The notes: generated from the sequence alone by a model not told the origin. Counted from the first letter of the stretch, positions 15,464 through 29,341 are shown. The stretch is DNA of 64,000 nt from Metapseudomonas otitidis (GCF_900111835.1 NZ_FOJP01000006.1:124001-188000); one strand, 5' to 3'. Program-made: numbers and translations.

Positions 15464-16705
15464 ATGGATGCGCTCCTGATCCTCGGCGGCCTGCTGTCGA
15501 TCCTCTTCAGCCTGGTCTGGCTGATCATGCTGGCTTTCGGTACCAGCCTGCTGTGGGGCTTCGGCAGCCTGCTGCTGCCGCCGATCACCCTGGCCTACAT
15601 CGCGGCGCACTGGCGCACCGCGCGCAAGGCCGTGATGCTCCTCGCGCTGGGCATCATCCCGCTGGTGGTGGGCCTGACCATGCTGGCCTACCGCGACCCC
15701 GAGCGCCTGCATGCGCTGCTCAGCCTCGACTGGGCCAAGCCGGAGAAGCAGGCCCCGGGCGAGCTGGCCATCCACCTGCGGGGCGAGCTCAACGGCGAGC
15801 CCTTCCTGCCCCAGCAGGCCGAGCTGATCGACGGCGTGCTGAGCCTGCGCGAAGGGCAGGACTTCTTCGCACGGCGCGAGGTGAGCATCCGCCTGCCCAG
15901 CCAGCCCGAAGGCGACGTGCGCCTGGACATCCTCCCGGAAGACCCGGGCAGCAAGCCCGAAGTGGAAATAAGCTGGCTGCTCCCCGAGCAGGATCTGCCG
16001 GAGGCCCGCCGCCTGAGCAAGGGCTACACCCTGCACCTGGACCTCAAGCGCACTGGCCCCAACACGCTGGCCGGCGGCTTCCACCTGGTGCTGCCGCCGC
16101 AACTGCGCACCACCCTGAGCGGCGACCTGGAGCTGTTCACCGACCGCCTGCGCTACGCCAACGGCCAGGTCGACCTGCGCCACGACTCCCAGGACACCCT
16201 CGCCTACGTCGCCCGTGACTACCTGCAGCGTCGTTTCGCCACCCGCGAGGTGCAGGTCACTCACCTGCCCCCGGTGAGCCTGCCGGCCCGCGACCTGGAC
16301 CTGGACGTGGAGGCCCGCATCGACGGCGTGGCCCAGCGCCTGCCGCTGCAGTTCTTCAAGAGCGACCTGCGTGGCTGGGGCATCCGTGGCGATGCCTTCC
16401 CGCCGTTGCCGGCCGTGGAGGCCAAGCCCGCCACCGCCGAGGCCGAGCCCGAAGAGGCGCGCCCCAGCCGCCCGGTTGACCGCCGCCAGCGCTTCTCCCT
16501 GGAGCGCCTGCTGACCAACCCCAACCGCTACCAGAACCTCACCGTACGGGTGCAGACCGCCCGAGGCAGCCAGGTGGAAGGGCGCTTCACCGGGATCAAC
16601 CCCGATGGCCAGGTGGTGATCCAGCGCAACGTCTCCGGCGCCGGTTCCGCCAGCTTCGTGCTGCGTCCCGAGGAAATCGCCCGGATCGAATTGCTGGAGC
16701 CCTGA
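15464..16705 (+). CDS. membrane-anchored protein of unknown function
   Basis: A 413-residue protein with two or three N-terminal hydrophobic spans (residues about 4-70) followed by a long soluble, strand-rich part. A linker rich in Ala, Glu and Pro (about 312-335) separates a C-terminal SH3-like domain of about 80 residues (NPNRYQNLTVRVQTARGSQVEGRFTGI). I do not recognise the family with confidence. AAGGA precedes the ATG at 15464. It lies between the thioesterase pair and htpG; co-function with either is not shown. Confidence 0.7.
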   Translation: MDALLILGGLLSILFSLVWLIMLAFGTSLLWGFGSLLLPPITLAYIAAHWRTARKAVMLLALGIIPLVVGLTMLAYRDPERLHALLSLDWAKPEKQAPGELAIHLRGELNGEPFLPQQAELIDGVLSLREGQDFFARREVSIRLPSQPEGDVRLDILPEDPGSKPEVEISWLLPEQDLPEARRLSKGYTLHLDLKRTGPNTLAGGFHLVLPPQLRTTLSGDLELFTDRLRYANGQVDLRHDSQDTLAYVARDYLQRRFATREVQVTHLPPVSLPARDLDLDVEARIDGVAQRLPLQFFKSDLRGWGIRGDAFPPLPAVEAKPATAEAEPEEARPSRPVDRRQRFSLERLLTNPNRYQNLTVRVQTARGSQVEGRFTGINPDGQVVIQRNVSGAGSASFVLRPEEIARIELLEP

Positions 16706-16781
16706 GCCCGCTTCCACCCCGCCAGGCGTGCGCTCCCGCGCATCCTGGCGACGCCGCTCGTAGCGTCGTGTGAAAAAAGCC

Positions 16782-16809
16782 CTTGAAATTCCACAGCATG
16801 GCCCCATCT
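16782..16809 (+). promoter_or_regulatory. sigma32 (RpoH) heat-shock promoter of htpG
   Basis: CTTGAAA (16782-16788), a 13-base spacer and CCCCATCT (16802-16809) match the RpoH consensus CTTGAAA-N11-16-CCCCATnT essentially perfectly, about 55 bases before the htpG start. This is what is expected for a heat-shock chaperone gene. Confidence 0.88.
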
Positions 16810-16862
16810 CGGCTGACATCCGCCGCCCCTGCGGCTTCAACCGTCCTTGGAGCTAGATGACC

Positions 16863-18767
16863 ATGAGTGTGGAAACTCAAAAAGAAACCCTGGGCTTCCA
16901 GACCGAGGTGAAGCAACTGCTTCACCTGATGATCCATTCCCTCTATTCGAACAAGGAAATCTTCCTCCGCGAGTTGATTTCCAACGCCTCCGACGCCGCC
17001 GACAAGCTGCGTTTCGAAGCCCTGGCCAAGCCCGAGCTGCTCGAAGGCGGTGCCGAGCTGAAGATCCGCGTGAGCTTCGACAAGGACGCCAAGACCGTCA
17101 CCCTCGAAGACAACGGCATCGGCATGAGCCGCGATGAAGTCATCGCCCACCTCGGCACCATCGCCAAGTCCGGCACCGCCGACTTCCTGAAGAACCTGTC
17201 GGGCGACCAGAAGAAGGATTCGCACCTGATCGGCCAGTTCGGCGTGGGCTTCTACTCCGCCTTCATCGTCGCCGACAAGGTAGACGTGTTCACCCGTCGC
17301 GCCGGCCTCTCCGCCGCCGATGGCGTGCACTGGTCCTCCCGCGGCGAGGGCGAATTCGACATCGCCAACGTCGAGAAGGCCGAGCGCGGCACCCGCATCG
17401 TCCTGCACCTGAAGGCCGGCGAGGAAGAGTTCGCCGATGGCTGGCGCCTGCGCAACGTCATCAAGAAGTACTCCGACCACATTGCCCTGCCCATCGAACT
17501 GCCGAAGGAGCACCACGGCGAAGAGAAGGACAAACCGGCCGAGCCGGAGTGGGAAACCGTCAACCGTGCCAGCGCCCTGTGGACCCGTCCGCGCACCGAG
17601 GTGAAGGACGAGGAGTACCAGGAGTTCTACAAGCACATCGCCCATGACTTCGAGAACCCGCTGTCCTGGAGCCACAACAAGGTCGAAGGCAAGCTGGAAT
17701 ACACCTCGCTGCTCTATGTACCGGGCCGCGCACCGTTCGACCTGTACCACCGCGAAGCGCCGAAGGGCCTCAAGCTCTACGTCCAGCGCGTGTTCATCAT
17801 GGACCAGGCCGAGCAGTTCCTGCCGCTGTACCTGCGCTTCATCAAGGGCGTGGTGGACTCCAACGACCTGTCCCTGAACGTCTCCCGCGAGATCCTCCAG
17901 AACGGCCCGGTGATCGACTCCATGAAGTCGGCACTGACCAAGCGCGTGCTGGACATGCTGGAGAAACTGGCCAAGAACGAACCCGAGCAATACAAGGGCT
18001 TCTGGAAGAACTTCGGCCAGGTCCTCAAGGAAGGCCCGGCGGAAGACTTCGCCAACAAGGAGAAGATCGCCGGCCTGCTGCGCTTCGCCTCCACCCACGA
18101 CGAGAGCGGCGAGCAGAGCGTCGGCCTGGTCGACTACCTCGGCCGCCTGAAGGACGGCCAGGACAAGGTCTACTACCTCACCGGCGAATCCTACGCCCAG
18201 GTGAAGAACAGCCCGCACCTGGAAGTCTTCCGCAAGAAAGGCATCGAAGTGCTGCTGCTCACCGACCGCATCGACGAGTGGCTGATGAGCTACCTCACCG
18301 AGTTCGACGGCAAGCAGTTCGTCGACGTCGCCCGTGGCGACCTGGACCTCGGCAAGCTGGACTCGGAAGAGGACAAGAAGGCCCAGGAAGAAGTCGCCAA
18401 GGCCAAGGAAGGGCTGGTGGAGCGCCTGAAGGGCGCACTGGGCGAGCAGGTGGCCGAGGTGCGTGTCTCCCACCGCCTGACCGACTCCCCGGCGATCCTC
18501 GCCATCGGCGAACAGGACCTGGGCCTGCAGATGCGCCAGATCCTCGAAGCCAGCGGGCAGAAGGTGCCGGACTCCAAGCCCATCTTCGAGTTCAACCCCA
18601 GCCACCCGCTGATCGAGAAGCTGGACAACGAGCAGGATGAAGAGCGCTTCGGCGAACTGTCCCACATCCTCTTCGACCAGGCCGCCCTGGCCGCCGGCGA
18701 CAGCCTGAAGGACCCGGCCGCCTACGTGCGCCGCCTGAACAAGCTGCTGGTGGAACTCTCCGCCTGA
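16863..18767 (+). CDS. htpG: HtpG, Hsp90-family molecular chaperone
   Basis: A 634-residue cytosolic Hsp90 chaperone that binds ATP and helps fold and stabilise client proteins. The N-terminal GHKL ATPase motifs are clear: [12 protein letters not shown] (Glu and Asn for ATP and Mg), EDNGIGM, and [11 protein letters not shown]. The middle domain carries YVQRVFIMD and the C terminus is the dimerisation region. I start at 16863, which gives the Pseudomonas protein length; an ATG two codons earlier (16857) is also possible and is closer to the GGAG site. Transcription should be driven by the RpoH promoter at 16782-16809. Confidence 0.97.
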   Translation: MSVETQKETLGFQTEVKQLLHLMIHSLYSNKEIFLRELISNASDAADKLRFEALAKPELLEGGAELKIRVSFDKDAKTVTLEDNGIGMSRDEVIAHLGTIAKSGTADFLKNLSGDQKKDSHLIGQFGVGFYSAFIVADKVDVFTRRAGLSAADGVHWSSRGEGEFDIANVEKAERGTRIVLHLKAGEEEFADGWRLRNVIKKYSDHIALPIELPKEHHGEEKDKPAEPEWETVNRASALWTRPRTEVKDEEYQEFYKHIAHDFENPLSWSHNKVEGKLEYTSLLYVPGRAPFDLYHREAPKGLKLYVQRVFIMDQAEQFLPLYLRFIKGVVDSNDLSLNVSREILQNGPVIDSMKSALTKRVLDMLEKLAKNEPEQYKGFWKNFGQVLKEGPAEDFANKEKIAGLLRFASTHDESGEQSVGLVDYLGRLKDGQDKVYYLTGESYAQVKNSPHLEVFRKKGIEVLLLTDRIDEWLMSYLTEFDGKQFVDVARGDLDLGKLDSEEDKKAQEEVAKAKEGLVERLKGALGEQVAEVRVSHRLTDSPAILAIGEQDLGLQMRQILEASGQKVPDSKPIFEFNPSHPLIEKLDNEQDEERFGELSHILFDQAALAAGDSLKDPAAYVRRLNKLLVELSA

Positions 18768-18790
18768 GTCGAACGGTCGTAACCGCTGCC

Positions 18791-18822
18791 ATGAAAAAGC
18801 CCGCGTCAGCGGGCTTTTTCAT
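18791..18822. terminator. bidirectional intrinsic terminator after htpG
   Basis: GAAAAAGCCCGC and GCGGGCTTTTTC form a perfect stem with the loop GTCA. The A-run on the left and T-run on the right let it serve both htpG and the leftward lipoprotein gene ending at 18836. Confidence 0.9.
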
Positions 18823-18835
18823 GGGGCATTGGCGA

Positions 18836-19423
18836 TCAGAAAATGCCTTTCTTGCTGGCCTCCAGGATGGTGGCCTTGTTGTTGTCGTAGTGAACCTGGT
18901 TGATTTTGGTGAAGGGGTTGGCCACGAAGGCGCCCGGAAGCAGGAGGATCTGGATCCAGGTGCGGACGCCATCCTCCTTGGTCAGCGTGGCCAGCACCTG
19001 CCCGTTGCGATCGCGGTAGATGGTTTCGGTGATCACGCGGTCTTCACCGGTTGCCGGAATGACGGCGAACGTCAAGCCGCTGATCACGGCCAGCGCCATG
19101 CTCCCGTGGCCATCGTTGGTCACCTTGACCTCCGCCGTGATGTCGGCATCGCCAAAGCCTTCGTTGACCGACGAGAACAGGTTCGACTCCTGGTAGGCCT
19201 TGCCAACGATGTCGGACCACGACTTGACCACGGCCGGTGCAGCCGTGCTGTCCGCATCGTTCATCTTCATCCGGCCTTCCACGACATAACGCAGCGAAGG
19301 CTTCTGTTCCTTGGCTGCCGGCCAGGCGCCCAGGTCAGCGGTTTCGCCGGAGCGGACGCCCGCGCAACCGGTGAGCAGGGCCAGGCCCAGGAAGAGGGCG
19401 GAGATTCGCAGGAGACGGGTCAT
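18836..19423 (-). CDS. lipoprotein of unknown function
   Basis: A 195-residue lipoprotein (signal MTRLLRISALFLGLALLTGC, lipobox LTGC). The mature part is mixed alpha/beta, with SLRYVVEGRMKMND, DADITAEVKVTNDG and a hydrophobic stretch MALAVISGLTFAVIPATG that could contact a membrane. Its ATG overlaps the stop of the upstream lipoprotein gene by four bases, so two lipoproteins are made from one message. I do not recognise the family; a role in envelope structure or stress is only a guess. Confidence 0.75.
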   Translation of the reverse strand: MTRLLRISALFLGLALLTGCAGVRSGETADLGAWPAAKEQKPSLRYVVEGRMKMNDADSTAAPAVVKSWSDIVGKAYQESNLFSSVNEGFGDADITAEVKVTNDGHGSMALAVISGLTFAVIPATGEDRVITETIYRDRNGQVLATLTKEDGVRTWIQILLLPGAFVANPFTKINQVHYDNNKATILEASKKGIF

Positions 19424-20022
19424 TTCGTGTGTTTCCCAAGGTCGGATTGATACTGGTTGAGCAGGTCGTCGAGCGCACTGCGGCGCTCCGGGCTGCCGTC
19501 GACGGTGCCCATCGAGTAGAGCGAGACGCTGTGTTCGGCGTGCTGGCGGGTCTGGTAGCTGTAGAGCAGCTTGCCTTGCGCATCGCTGACCTGGAGGCGG
19601 CCGCTGACGTTGGACTCGTCGATGTGGGTCGTGCCGCCGAACCAGATGTAGCCGGTCAGGGTCACGATGGCGAAGGGGAAGTAGCCGCCATAGGGCCGAC
19701 GGTGGACGTTGTAGGTGTCGAAGCTGAACGAGAGCACCTGGTCATCGGCCGCGACGGCCTGGCCGGGCATGCGCACATTGCTGAACCGATTGCTCGCCTT
19801 GAGGTAGTTGCCCAGGCTGAGGGTCATGCCGGTGGACTGGGTCTTTCCGGCATTCCAGTTGACGAAGGTCTTGTCGGTGACCTCCACGCTGGCCAGGGCG
19901 ACGCTTTGCTGGCTGGTGGTGGCGGTCTTGTCGGGAGTTGGGAAATCCGTGCCCTGGGGCACGGTAGCGCACCCCGTCAGCATGGACAGGGCGAGAAGGA
20001 CAGCGGCGAAAGGCCCCTTCAT
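19420..20022 (-). CDS. lipoprotein of unknown function, first gene of a lipoprotein pair
   Basis: A 200-residue lipoprotein. I start it at ATG 20022 because AGGAG lies six bases upstream and a signal peptide with lipobox LTGC (Cys18) follows at once; longer frames extend through non-signal sequence. The mature part contains TFVNWNAGKTQSTGMTLSLG, VLSFSFDTYNVHRRPYGG and a hydrophobic strand FAIVTLTGYIWFGG. The gene is translationally coupled to the lipoprotein gene at 18836-19423. No family is recognised. Confidence 0.75.
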   Translation of the reverse strand: MKGPFAAVLLALSMLTGCATVPQGTDFPTPDKTATTSQQSVALASVEVTDKTFVNWNAGKTQSTGMTLSLGNYLKASNRFSNVRMPGQAVAADDQVLSFSFDTYNVHRRPYGGYFPFAIVTLTGYIWFGGTTHIDESNVSGRLQVSDAQGKLLYSYQTRQHAEHSVSLYSMGTVDGSPERRSALDDLLNQYQSDLGKHTK

Positions 20023-20281
20023 GTCACGCTCCTTGTGAGGGAAATGGTCGAGTGTTCTTGGCGCCGGAAAAACGGCGGCGGAATGATGCCGATATGATGG
20101 CGCGCTCGCAATGGGGCGCGGTGAATCCGTGCAGCGAAACGCGAAACCCTGCACGAATGGCCGGCGGAGCCTGTCCAAACGGTCGCATGCGCTCGGTGCG
20201 CGGTGGCGCTAAGCTCCACTGCCGGCCGATGAGGCCCGCCGAGTGGCTGCCCAATCCCATCCGTCCCGAGAGAGGTGATCC

Positions 20282-21007
20282 ATGACCCAGATCCGTGCCC
20301 ATGCCATCCGTTACGAACTCGACGGGCAGGCCTTCGAAGGCCAACTGGTCTACGACCCCAGCGTGCAGGACCCGCGCCCCGGGCTGGTGATGGCGCCCAA
20401 CTGGTTCGGCATCACCGAGACCGCCGTGGAAACGGCACGCCAGGTGGCCGAGGAGCGGCGTGTGGTGCTGGTGGCGGACCTCTATGGCGCCGAGGTGCGG
20501 CCGAAGGATGCCGAGGCGGCGGCTACCGCCATGCAGCCGCTGAAGGAGGATCGCGCCTTGCTGCGCCGCCGCATGCAGGCTGCGCTGCAGGCCCTGCTGG
20601 AGCAACACGCGGTGGCCATCGATCCCCAGCGTCTTGCGGCCTTCGGCTTCTGCTTCGGCGGCACCTGCGCGCTGGAGCTGGGCCGTGCCGGGGCCGAGCT
20701 CAAGGCTTTCGTCTCCTTCCATGGTGCGCTGGACACCCCCGACCCCGCCGACGCCCGCCACATCAAGGGCGCCGTGCTGGTGCTGGACGGCGCCTCCGAC
20801 CCGCTGGTACCGCGCACGCAACTGCCGGCCTTCGCCGAGGAAATGAGCGCTGCCGGGGTCGACTGGCAACTGCTCAGCTACGGCGGAGCGGTGCATTCCT
20901 TCACCGATCCCGAGGCGAATCGCCCCGGCGTCGCGCAGTACCACCCCAAGGTGGCGCGACGGGCCTTCGCCGCCATGGACGCGTTGCTGGACGAAGTCTT
21001 CCTGTAG
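20282..21007 (+). CDS. dienelactone hydrolase family protein
   Basis: A 241-residue alpha/beta hydrolase of the dienelactone hydrolase family. The nucleophile is Cys124 in GFCFGG, characteristic of this family rather than Ser, with an Asp in LDGASDPLVP and a His in GGAVHSFTDPEA. Classical members open the lactone ring in chlorocatechol and related pathways. Many Pseudomonas paralogues are orphan, as here, and no ortho-cleavage genes are next to it. AGAGG precedes the ATG. Confidence 0.88.
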   Translation: MTQIRAHAIRYELDGQAFEGQLVYDPSVQDPRPGLVMAPNWFGITETAVETARQVAEERRVVLVADLYGAEVRPKDAEAAATAMQPLKEDRALLRRRMQAALQALLEQHAVAIDPQRLAAFGFCFGGTCALELGRAGAELKAFVSFHGALDTPDPADARHIKGAVLVLDGASDPLVPRTQLPAFAEEMSAAGVDWQLLSYGGAVHSFTDPEANRPGVAQYHPKVARRAFAAMDALLDEVFL

Positions 21008-21152
21008 CGGCCAGCCGGCGCTTGGCAAGGGGGCGAGATGATGGCATTTTGCCGGAGCCCCGCCCCCTGATTTCCGCCCATCGGCATTTGACCGGATGGG
21101 CAAGAGGGCATTGACTCCAGACACGCCAGTCGCTGCCCTCGAGACCCACCCG

Positions 21153-24847
<3,695 letters not shown>

Positions 24848-24851
<4 letters not shown>

Positions 24852-25855
24852 GCCCGACTTCGCCGGACCCGCGCCAGTGCCTGCTGCTGGTGGACGACGA
24901 ACCCACCAACCTGCAGGTGCTGCGCCACATCCTCCAGGACGACTACCGCCTGCTGTTCGCCAAGGACGGGCCCAAGGCCCTGGAACTGGCCGGCCGCGAG
25001 CGGCCCGCCCTGGTCCTGCTGGACGTGATGATGCCGGGCATGACCGGCCATGAGGTGTGCCAGCAGCTCAAGAACGACCCGGCCACCCGCGAGATCCCGG
25101 TGATCTTCGTCACCGCCCTGGCCGATACCGAGGATGAGGCCAAGGGCTTCGAGGTCGGCGCCGTCGACTACATCACCAAGCCGGTCAGCCCGGCCATCGT
25201 CAAGGCGCGGGTGCGCACCCACCTGTCCCTGGTGCGCATGGACGAACTCAAGCGCACCCGCCTGGAGATCGTCCAGCGGCTCGGCCTCGCCGCCGAATAC
25301 AAGGACAACGAGACCGGCCTGCACGTCATCCGCATGAGCCATTACTCGCGCATCCTCGCCCGCGCCCTGGGCTGGAGCGAGGCCGACTGCGACGACCTGC
25401 TCAACGCCGCACCGATGCACGACGTGGGCAAGATCGGCATCCCCGATGCCGTGCTGCGCAAGCCAGGCAAGCTGGATGCGGACGAGTGGGCGGTGATGCG
25501 CCAGCACGTCAGCATCGGCGCCAAGATCATCGGCGAGCACCCCTCCGGATTGCTGCGCATGGCCCAGCGCATCGCCCTGACCCACCACGAGAAGTGGGAC
25601 GGCAGTGGCTACCCCAACGGCCTGGCGGGTGAAGACATCCCCATCGAGGGCCGCATCGTCGCCATTGCCGACGTGTTCGACGCCCTCACCAGCGAGCGTC
25701 CCTACAAGCAGGCCTGGCCGGTGGAGGAGGCGGTGGCCTTCCTCCGCGAGCAGAGCGGTCAGCACTTCGACCCGGACCTGGTGGAGCTGTTCATCCAGCA
25801 ACTGCCCGCCGTGCTGGAGGTCAAGGCGCGCTGGGCCGAAGGGCGCACGGCGTAG
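24848..25855 (+). CDS. response regulator with HD-GYP cyclic-di-GMP phosphodiesterase domain
   Basis: A 335-residue output protein: an N-terminal receiver with phospho-acceptor Asp59 in LLDVMMPG, then an HD-GYP domain from about residue 145. The metal-binding HD is present in [11 protein letters not shown] near 190, and the diagnostic [14 protein letters not shown] motif is complete near 250, so hydrolysis of cyclic-di-GMP is expected. Its ATG overlaps the stop of the MHYT hybrid kinase, making the kinase its obvious partner. The pair would link a gas or redox signal to lower cyclic-di-GMP. Confidence 0.92.
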
Positions 25856-25866
25856 CCTCGCCCCAG

Positions 25867-25899
25867 GGTGGGCCGGGCGGCGCTCCGCTTCAGCCCACC
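25867..25899. terminator. hairpin between convergent HD-GYP and panB genes
   Basis: GGTGGGC and GCCCACC form a 7-bp stem around a 19-base GC-rich loop. The right arm overlaps the last codons of panB. No T-run is visible, so its function as a terminator is uncertain. Confidence 0.4.
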
Positions 25900-26720
25900 G
25901 CCGTCTTCACGCCAAAACAATGCCCCAGCTCGGGGAAGCGCCCCTGGCGCACGTCCTCGGCATAGGCCGCCAGGGCCTGCTCGATGCTCGGCGCCAGCGC
26001 CGCATAACGCTTGACGAAGCGTGGCTGGTAGTCGCCGAACAGGCCCAGCGCATCCTCGGTCACCAGCACCTGGCCGTCGCAGGCCGGTGACGCGCCGATG
26101 CCGATGGTGGGGATCACCAGTTCCTCGCTCAGGTGCCGGGCCAGCGGCTCGGCGATGCCCTCCAGCACCACCGCGAAGGCCCCGGCTGCCTGCATCGCCA
26201 GGGCATCGCGGCGCACCCGTTCGGCGCCGGCTGCCTCCAGCCCTTGGGCCTTGAAGCCGCCCAGCACGTTCACCTGCTGCGGCATCAGCCCCACGTGGGC
26301 CAGCACCGGTACGCCGCGCGCCACCAGGAAGGCCACGGTTTCGGCCAGCGCCTCGCCGGCCTCCAGCTTCACCGCGGCCGCCCCGGTTTCCCGCAGCACC
26401 CGCGCCGCAGCGTGGAAAGCCTGCTCCGGGCTGGCCTGGTAGCTGCCGAAGGGCAGGTCGACCGCCACGCAGGCCCGTTCCGAGCCGCGCATCACCGCCT
26501 GGCCGTGGGCGATCATCATCTCCAGGCTCACCCCCAGCGTGCTGGGCAGGCCGTAGAGCACCATGCCCAGCGAGTCGCCGACGATGATCAGGTCCGCCTG
26601 GGCGTCCACCCAGCGCGCCATCGGCGTGCTGTAGGCGGTCAGCGACACGATGCTGCCGGGGCCCTTGCGCCGGGCGAGTTCGGGGACGCTGATGCGGGAA
26701 ACGCGGGTGTGGCTGCTCAT
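25890..26720 (-). CDS. panB: 3-methyl-2-oxobutanoate hydroxymethyltransferase (PanB)
   Basis: A 276-residue ketopantoate hydroxymethyltransferase, making ketopantoate from 2-ketoisovalerate and methylene-tetrahydrofolate in pantothenate and CoA synthesis. Family motifs include [24 protein letters not shown] (metal Asp49), [10 protein letters not shown] (Asp88) and [16 protein letters not shown]. No panC or panD is adjacent, so this may be a second copy to a panBC operon elsewhere. It is divergent from an AraC-family gene 84 bases away, which may regulate it. Confidence 0.92.
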   Translation of the reverse strand: MSSHTRVSRISVPELARRKGPGSIVSLTAYSTPMARWVDAQADLIIVGDSLGMVLYGLPSTLGVSLEMMIAHGQAVMRGSERACVAVDLPFGSYQASPEQAFHAAARVLRETGAAAVKLEAGEALAETVAFLVARGVPVLAHVGLMPQQVNVLGGFKAQGLEAAGAERVRRDALAMQAAGAFAVVLEGIAEPLARHLSEELVIPTIGIGASPACDGQVLVTEDALGLFGDYQPRFVKRYAALAPSIEQALAAYAEDVRQGRFPELGHCFGVKTAVG

Positions 26721-26804
26721 GACGGACTCCGGGGGAGGGCAATGGAAACGCGAGGCAGGCTACCATCGGCCTTTCGCTTCCCACTTGAGCAGAAGAGACA
26801 GCCC

Positions 26805-27608
26805 ATGCCGCACCGGGGACAAGATGCCGTGATCCCGCCGATCCCCACCTGCGCGCGCCTGCCGCGCCCGGTGTACCCGCGCATGTTCGACATTCCGGGA
26901 GGCCACCCCATCGCCCTGCACAGCCACCCCTGGGTGCAGTTCACCTACGCCCGCTCCGGGCTCATGCAGGTGCTGACCGAAGACCACAGCTACCTGGTGC
27001 CGCCACAGTGCGCCCTGTGGGTCCCGCCGGGCCTGGCCCACACCGCCTCCAGCGAGGGCACCCTGGAATTCCGTAGCCTCTACCTGGACGCCAGCATCCT
27101 CGATGGCTTCCAGCGGCCCTGTGCCGTGCTGCAGGTCACCCCGTTGCTGCGGGAGCTGATGGAGCGCGCCGCCAACTTCACCCCGGACTACCCCGAGGAC
27201 GGCGTCGAAGCGCGCCTGCTGCGGGTGCTGGTGGACGAGATCCGCGCCTTGCCCGAGGCGCCCTTCAAGCTGCCGCTGCCCACCGACCCGCGCCTCAGGC
27301 GCATCACCGACAGCCTGCGCGCCGACCCCGGCGATGGGCGTGGCATCGAGGCCTGGGCCCAGGAGGTGGGCGCCACCCGCCGCACCCTCGCACGGCTGTT
27401 CCAGGCCCAGACGCGACTCTCCTTCAGCGAATGGCGGCAACGCCTGCGCCTGCTCGCCGCGCTGCCACGCCTGGCCGAAGGCGTCAGCGTCACCGCGCTG
27501 GCGGGCGAGCTCGGCTACGACTCCACCTCTGCCTTCATCGCCCTGTTCCAGCGCCACTACGGCTGCACCCCGGGTGCCTGGGCCAAGCGCCTGGGCGGGG
27601 CCGCCTGA
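26805..27608 (+). CDS. AraC-family transcriptional regulator with cupin sensor domain
   Basis: A 267-residue regulator. An N-terminal cupin half (IALHSHPWVQFTYARSGLMQVL, VPPGLAHTASSEGT) precedes a C-terminal double helix-turn-helix DNA-binding domain (RRTLARLFQAQTRLSFSEWRQRLRL, then GYDSTSAFIALFQRHYGCTPG). I use the ATG at 26805, preceded by AGAAGAG. It is divergent from panB and lies upstream of the amine catabolic cluster, so either could be its target. Confidence 0.88.
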   Translation: MPHRGQDAVIPPIPTCARLPRPVYPRMFDIPGGHPIALHSHPWVQFTYARSGLMQVLTEDHSYLVPPQCALWVPPGLAHTASSEGTLEFRSLYLDASILDGFQRPCAVLQVTPLLRELMERAANFTPDYPEDGVEARLLRVLVDEIRALPEAPFKLPLPTDPRLRRITDSLRADPGDGRGIEAWAQEVGATRRTLARLFQAQTRLSFSEWRQRLRLLAALPRLAEGVSVTALAGELGYDSTSAFIALFQRHYGCTPGAWAKRLGGAA

Positions 27609-27818
27609 CCGATGCGGGAGGCCGCCCAACCGGCGCGCCTTCCCCTGCCTGACCTGACCGTCGCCCGGGGGCGAGGGTGACCGATGCTGCCGATTTGGGT
27701 TAACGCGCCCGGGGGGATCTCCCTAGGATCGAACCTGCCTGTGATTGCACAACAACAAGCTCCATCCGGTTCCCGGGCGAACCTCACATCGGCTGCCTCA
27801 TACAACAAGGTCAAGAAA

Positions 27819-29273
27819 ATGAGCGTATCTATGTCGGTCAACGGCTCCTCATCCAACGAGCTGAGGCGCGGCGCACTGGGCGTCGGCTTCATCATCTTCT
27901 TCGTGGTCTCCGCCGCCAGCCCGCTGAGCGTCATCGCCGGCGGCTTCCCCATCGGCATCATGCTGGGCAACGGCCCGGGCACGCCGGCGCTGCTGGTCCT
28001 GGCGCTGCTGGTGCTGCTGGCGTTCTCGGTCGGCTACACCACCATGTCCCGCCATGTGACCAACGCCGGCGGCTTCTACGCCTTCTCCTCCCGGGGGCTT
28101 GGCGGGCTGGCGGGTGGTGCCGCCGGCGTCCTCGCCATGTGCGCCTACAACATCCTCCAGGTGGGGCTCTACGGCATGTTCGGCGGCGTCGCGGCCGGCA
28201 CCCTGTCCAACGTCTTCGGGCTGGACCTGCCCTGGTGGGCGTACTCGCTGCTGGCCATGCTGAGCATCGCAATCCTCGGCTACCGCAACATCGACCTCTC
28301 GGCACGGCTGCTGTCGGTCATCGTCATCGCCGAGTACCTGGCGATCCTCACTCTCGACGTGGCGATCCTGCGCAGCGGCGGCGACAGCGGCATCAACTTC
28401 GCCTCCTTCGAGCCGTCCCACGTCCTCAGCGGCGCGCCCGCCATCGGCCTGCTGTTCTGCTTCGCCGCCTTCATCGGCTTCGAGGCCACCACCATCTACG
28501 GCGAGGAGGCCAAGGACCCGCAGCGCACCATCCCCATCGCCACCTACGCCTCGGTCCTGCTGATCGGCTGCTTCTATGCGCTGTCCATCTGGTCCCTGGT
28601 GATCGGCGTCGGGGTCGACAAGATCGTCCCGACCCTGCTGGCCCTGCCGGACCCGACCACCTTCATCTACGGCATGTCCGACCACTTCGTCGGGCCGGGC
28701 CTGACCTCGCTGATCCGCGTGCTGTTCATGGTCAGCATCTATGCCGGCCTGCTGGCCTTCCACAACGCCGCCGCCCGCTACTTCTACGCCATCGGCCGCG
28801 ACGGCCTGCTGCCGCGCCAGCTCGGCACCACCCACCGGCTGCACCAGAGCCCGCACATGGGGTCGGCCCTGCAGAGCCTGATCGCGGCGGTGGTGGTGCT
28901 GGCCTTCGCCGCCCTGGGGGCCGACCCGATCCTGCAGCTGTTCGCCTGGTTCTCCAGCCTCGCCACCCTCTGCCTGGTGCTGCTGATGGCACTGACCTCG
29001 GCGGCGGTGCTGGTGTACTTCAGCCGCCACCCCGAGCTGCGCCTGGGCATCCTGCGCAGCCGCATCCTCCCGGGTTTCTCCTGCATCGCCCTGCTGGGTG
29101 TGCTGGGCATCGCGGTGCTGCACTTCGACGTGCTCACCGGCTCCAGCAAGCTCCTGTCCTACGGGCTGTGCGCGGTGATCCCGGTGGCGCTGCTGCTCGG
29201 CGTCGCCATGGCGGCGCGGCTGCGCAAGCTCTCCCCCGAGCGCTTCCACGCCCTGGGCAGCCACAAGCTGTAG
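27819..29273 (+). CDS. APC-superfamily amino-acid/amine permease
   Basis: A 484-residue transporter with about twelve hydrophobic spans and the APC-family opening LGVGFIIFFVVSAASPLSVIAGGFPIG. The conserved FIGFEATTIYGEEAKDPQRTIP segment between spans six and seven is also present. I start at ATG 27819, next to AAGG. It is the first gene of a co-directional unit with an aldehyde dehydrogenase and a class III aminotransferase, so the likely cargo is the amine or amino acid degraded by those enzymes. The specific substrate is unknown. Confidence 0.9.
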   Translation: MSVSMSVNGSSSNELRRGALGVGFIIFFVVSAASPLSVIAGGFPIGIMLGNGPGTPALLVLALLVLLAFSVGYTTMSRHVTNAGGFYAFSSRGLGGLAGGAAGVLAMCAYNILQVGLYGMFGGVAAGTLSNVFGLDLPWWAYSLLAMLSIAILGYRNIDLSARLLSVIVIAEYLAILTLDVAILRSGGDSGINFASFEPSHVLSGAPAIGLLFCFAAFIGFEATTIYGEEAKDPQRTIPIATYASVLLIGCFYALSIWSLVIGVGVDKIVPTLLALPDPTTFIYGMSDHFVGPGLTSLIRVLFMVSIYAGLLAFHNAAARYFYAIGRDGLLPRQLGTTHRLHQSPHMGSALQSLIAAVVVLAFAALGADPILQLFAWFSSLATLCLVLLMALTSAAVLVYFSRHPELRLGILRSRILPGFSCIALLGVLGIAVLHFDVLTGSSKLLSYGLCAVIPVALLLGVAMAARLRKLSPERFHALGSHKL

Positions 29274-29341
29274 CGGCGCCTTTCCCAACGCAAACCCTGT
29301 AGCCGCCGGCCCAAGCGGTGGCACGTGAATGGAAGACGGTC

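Noticed and set aside
25867..25899. A strong terminator between the HD-GYP and panB genes
   Set aside because: The stem is only 7 bp with a 19-base loop and no T-run, so it is kept only as a weak candidate, not a firm call.
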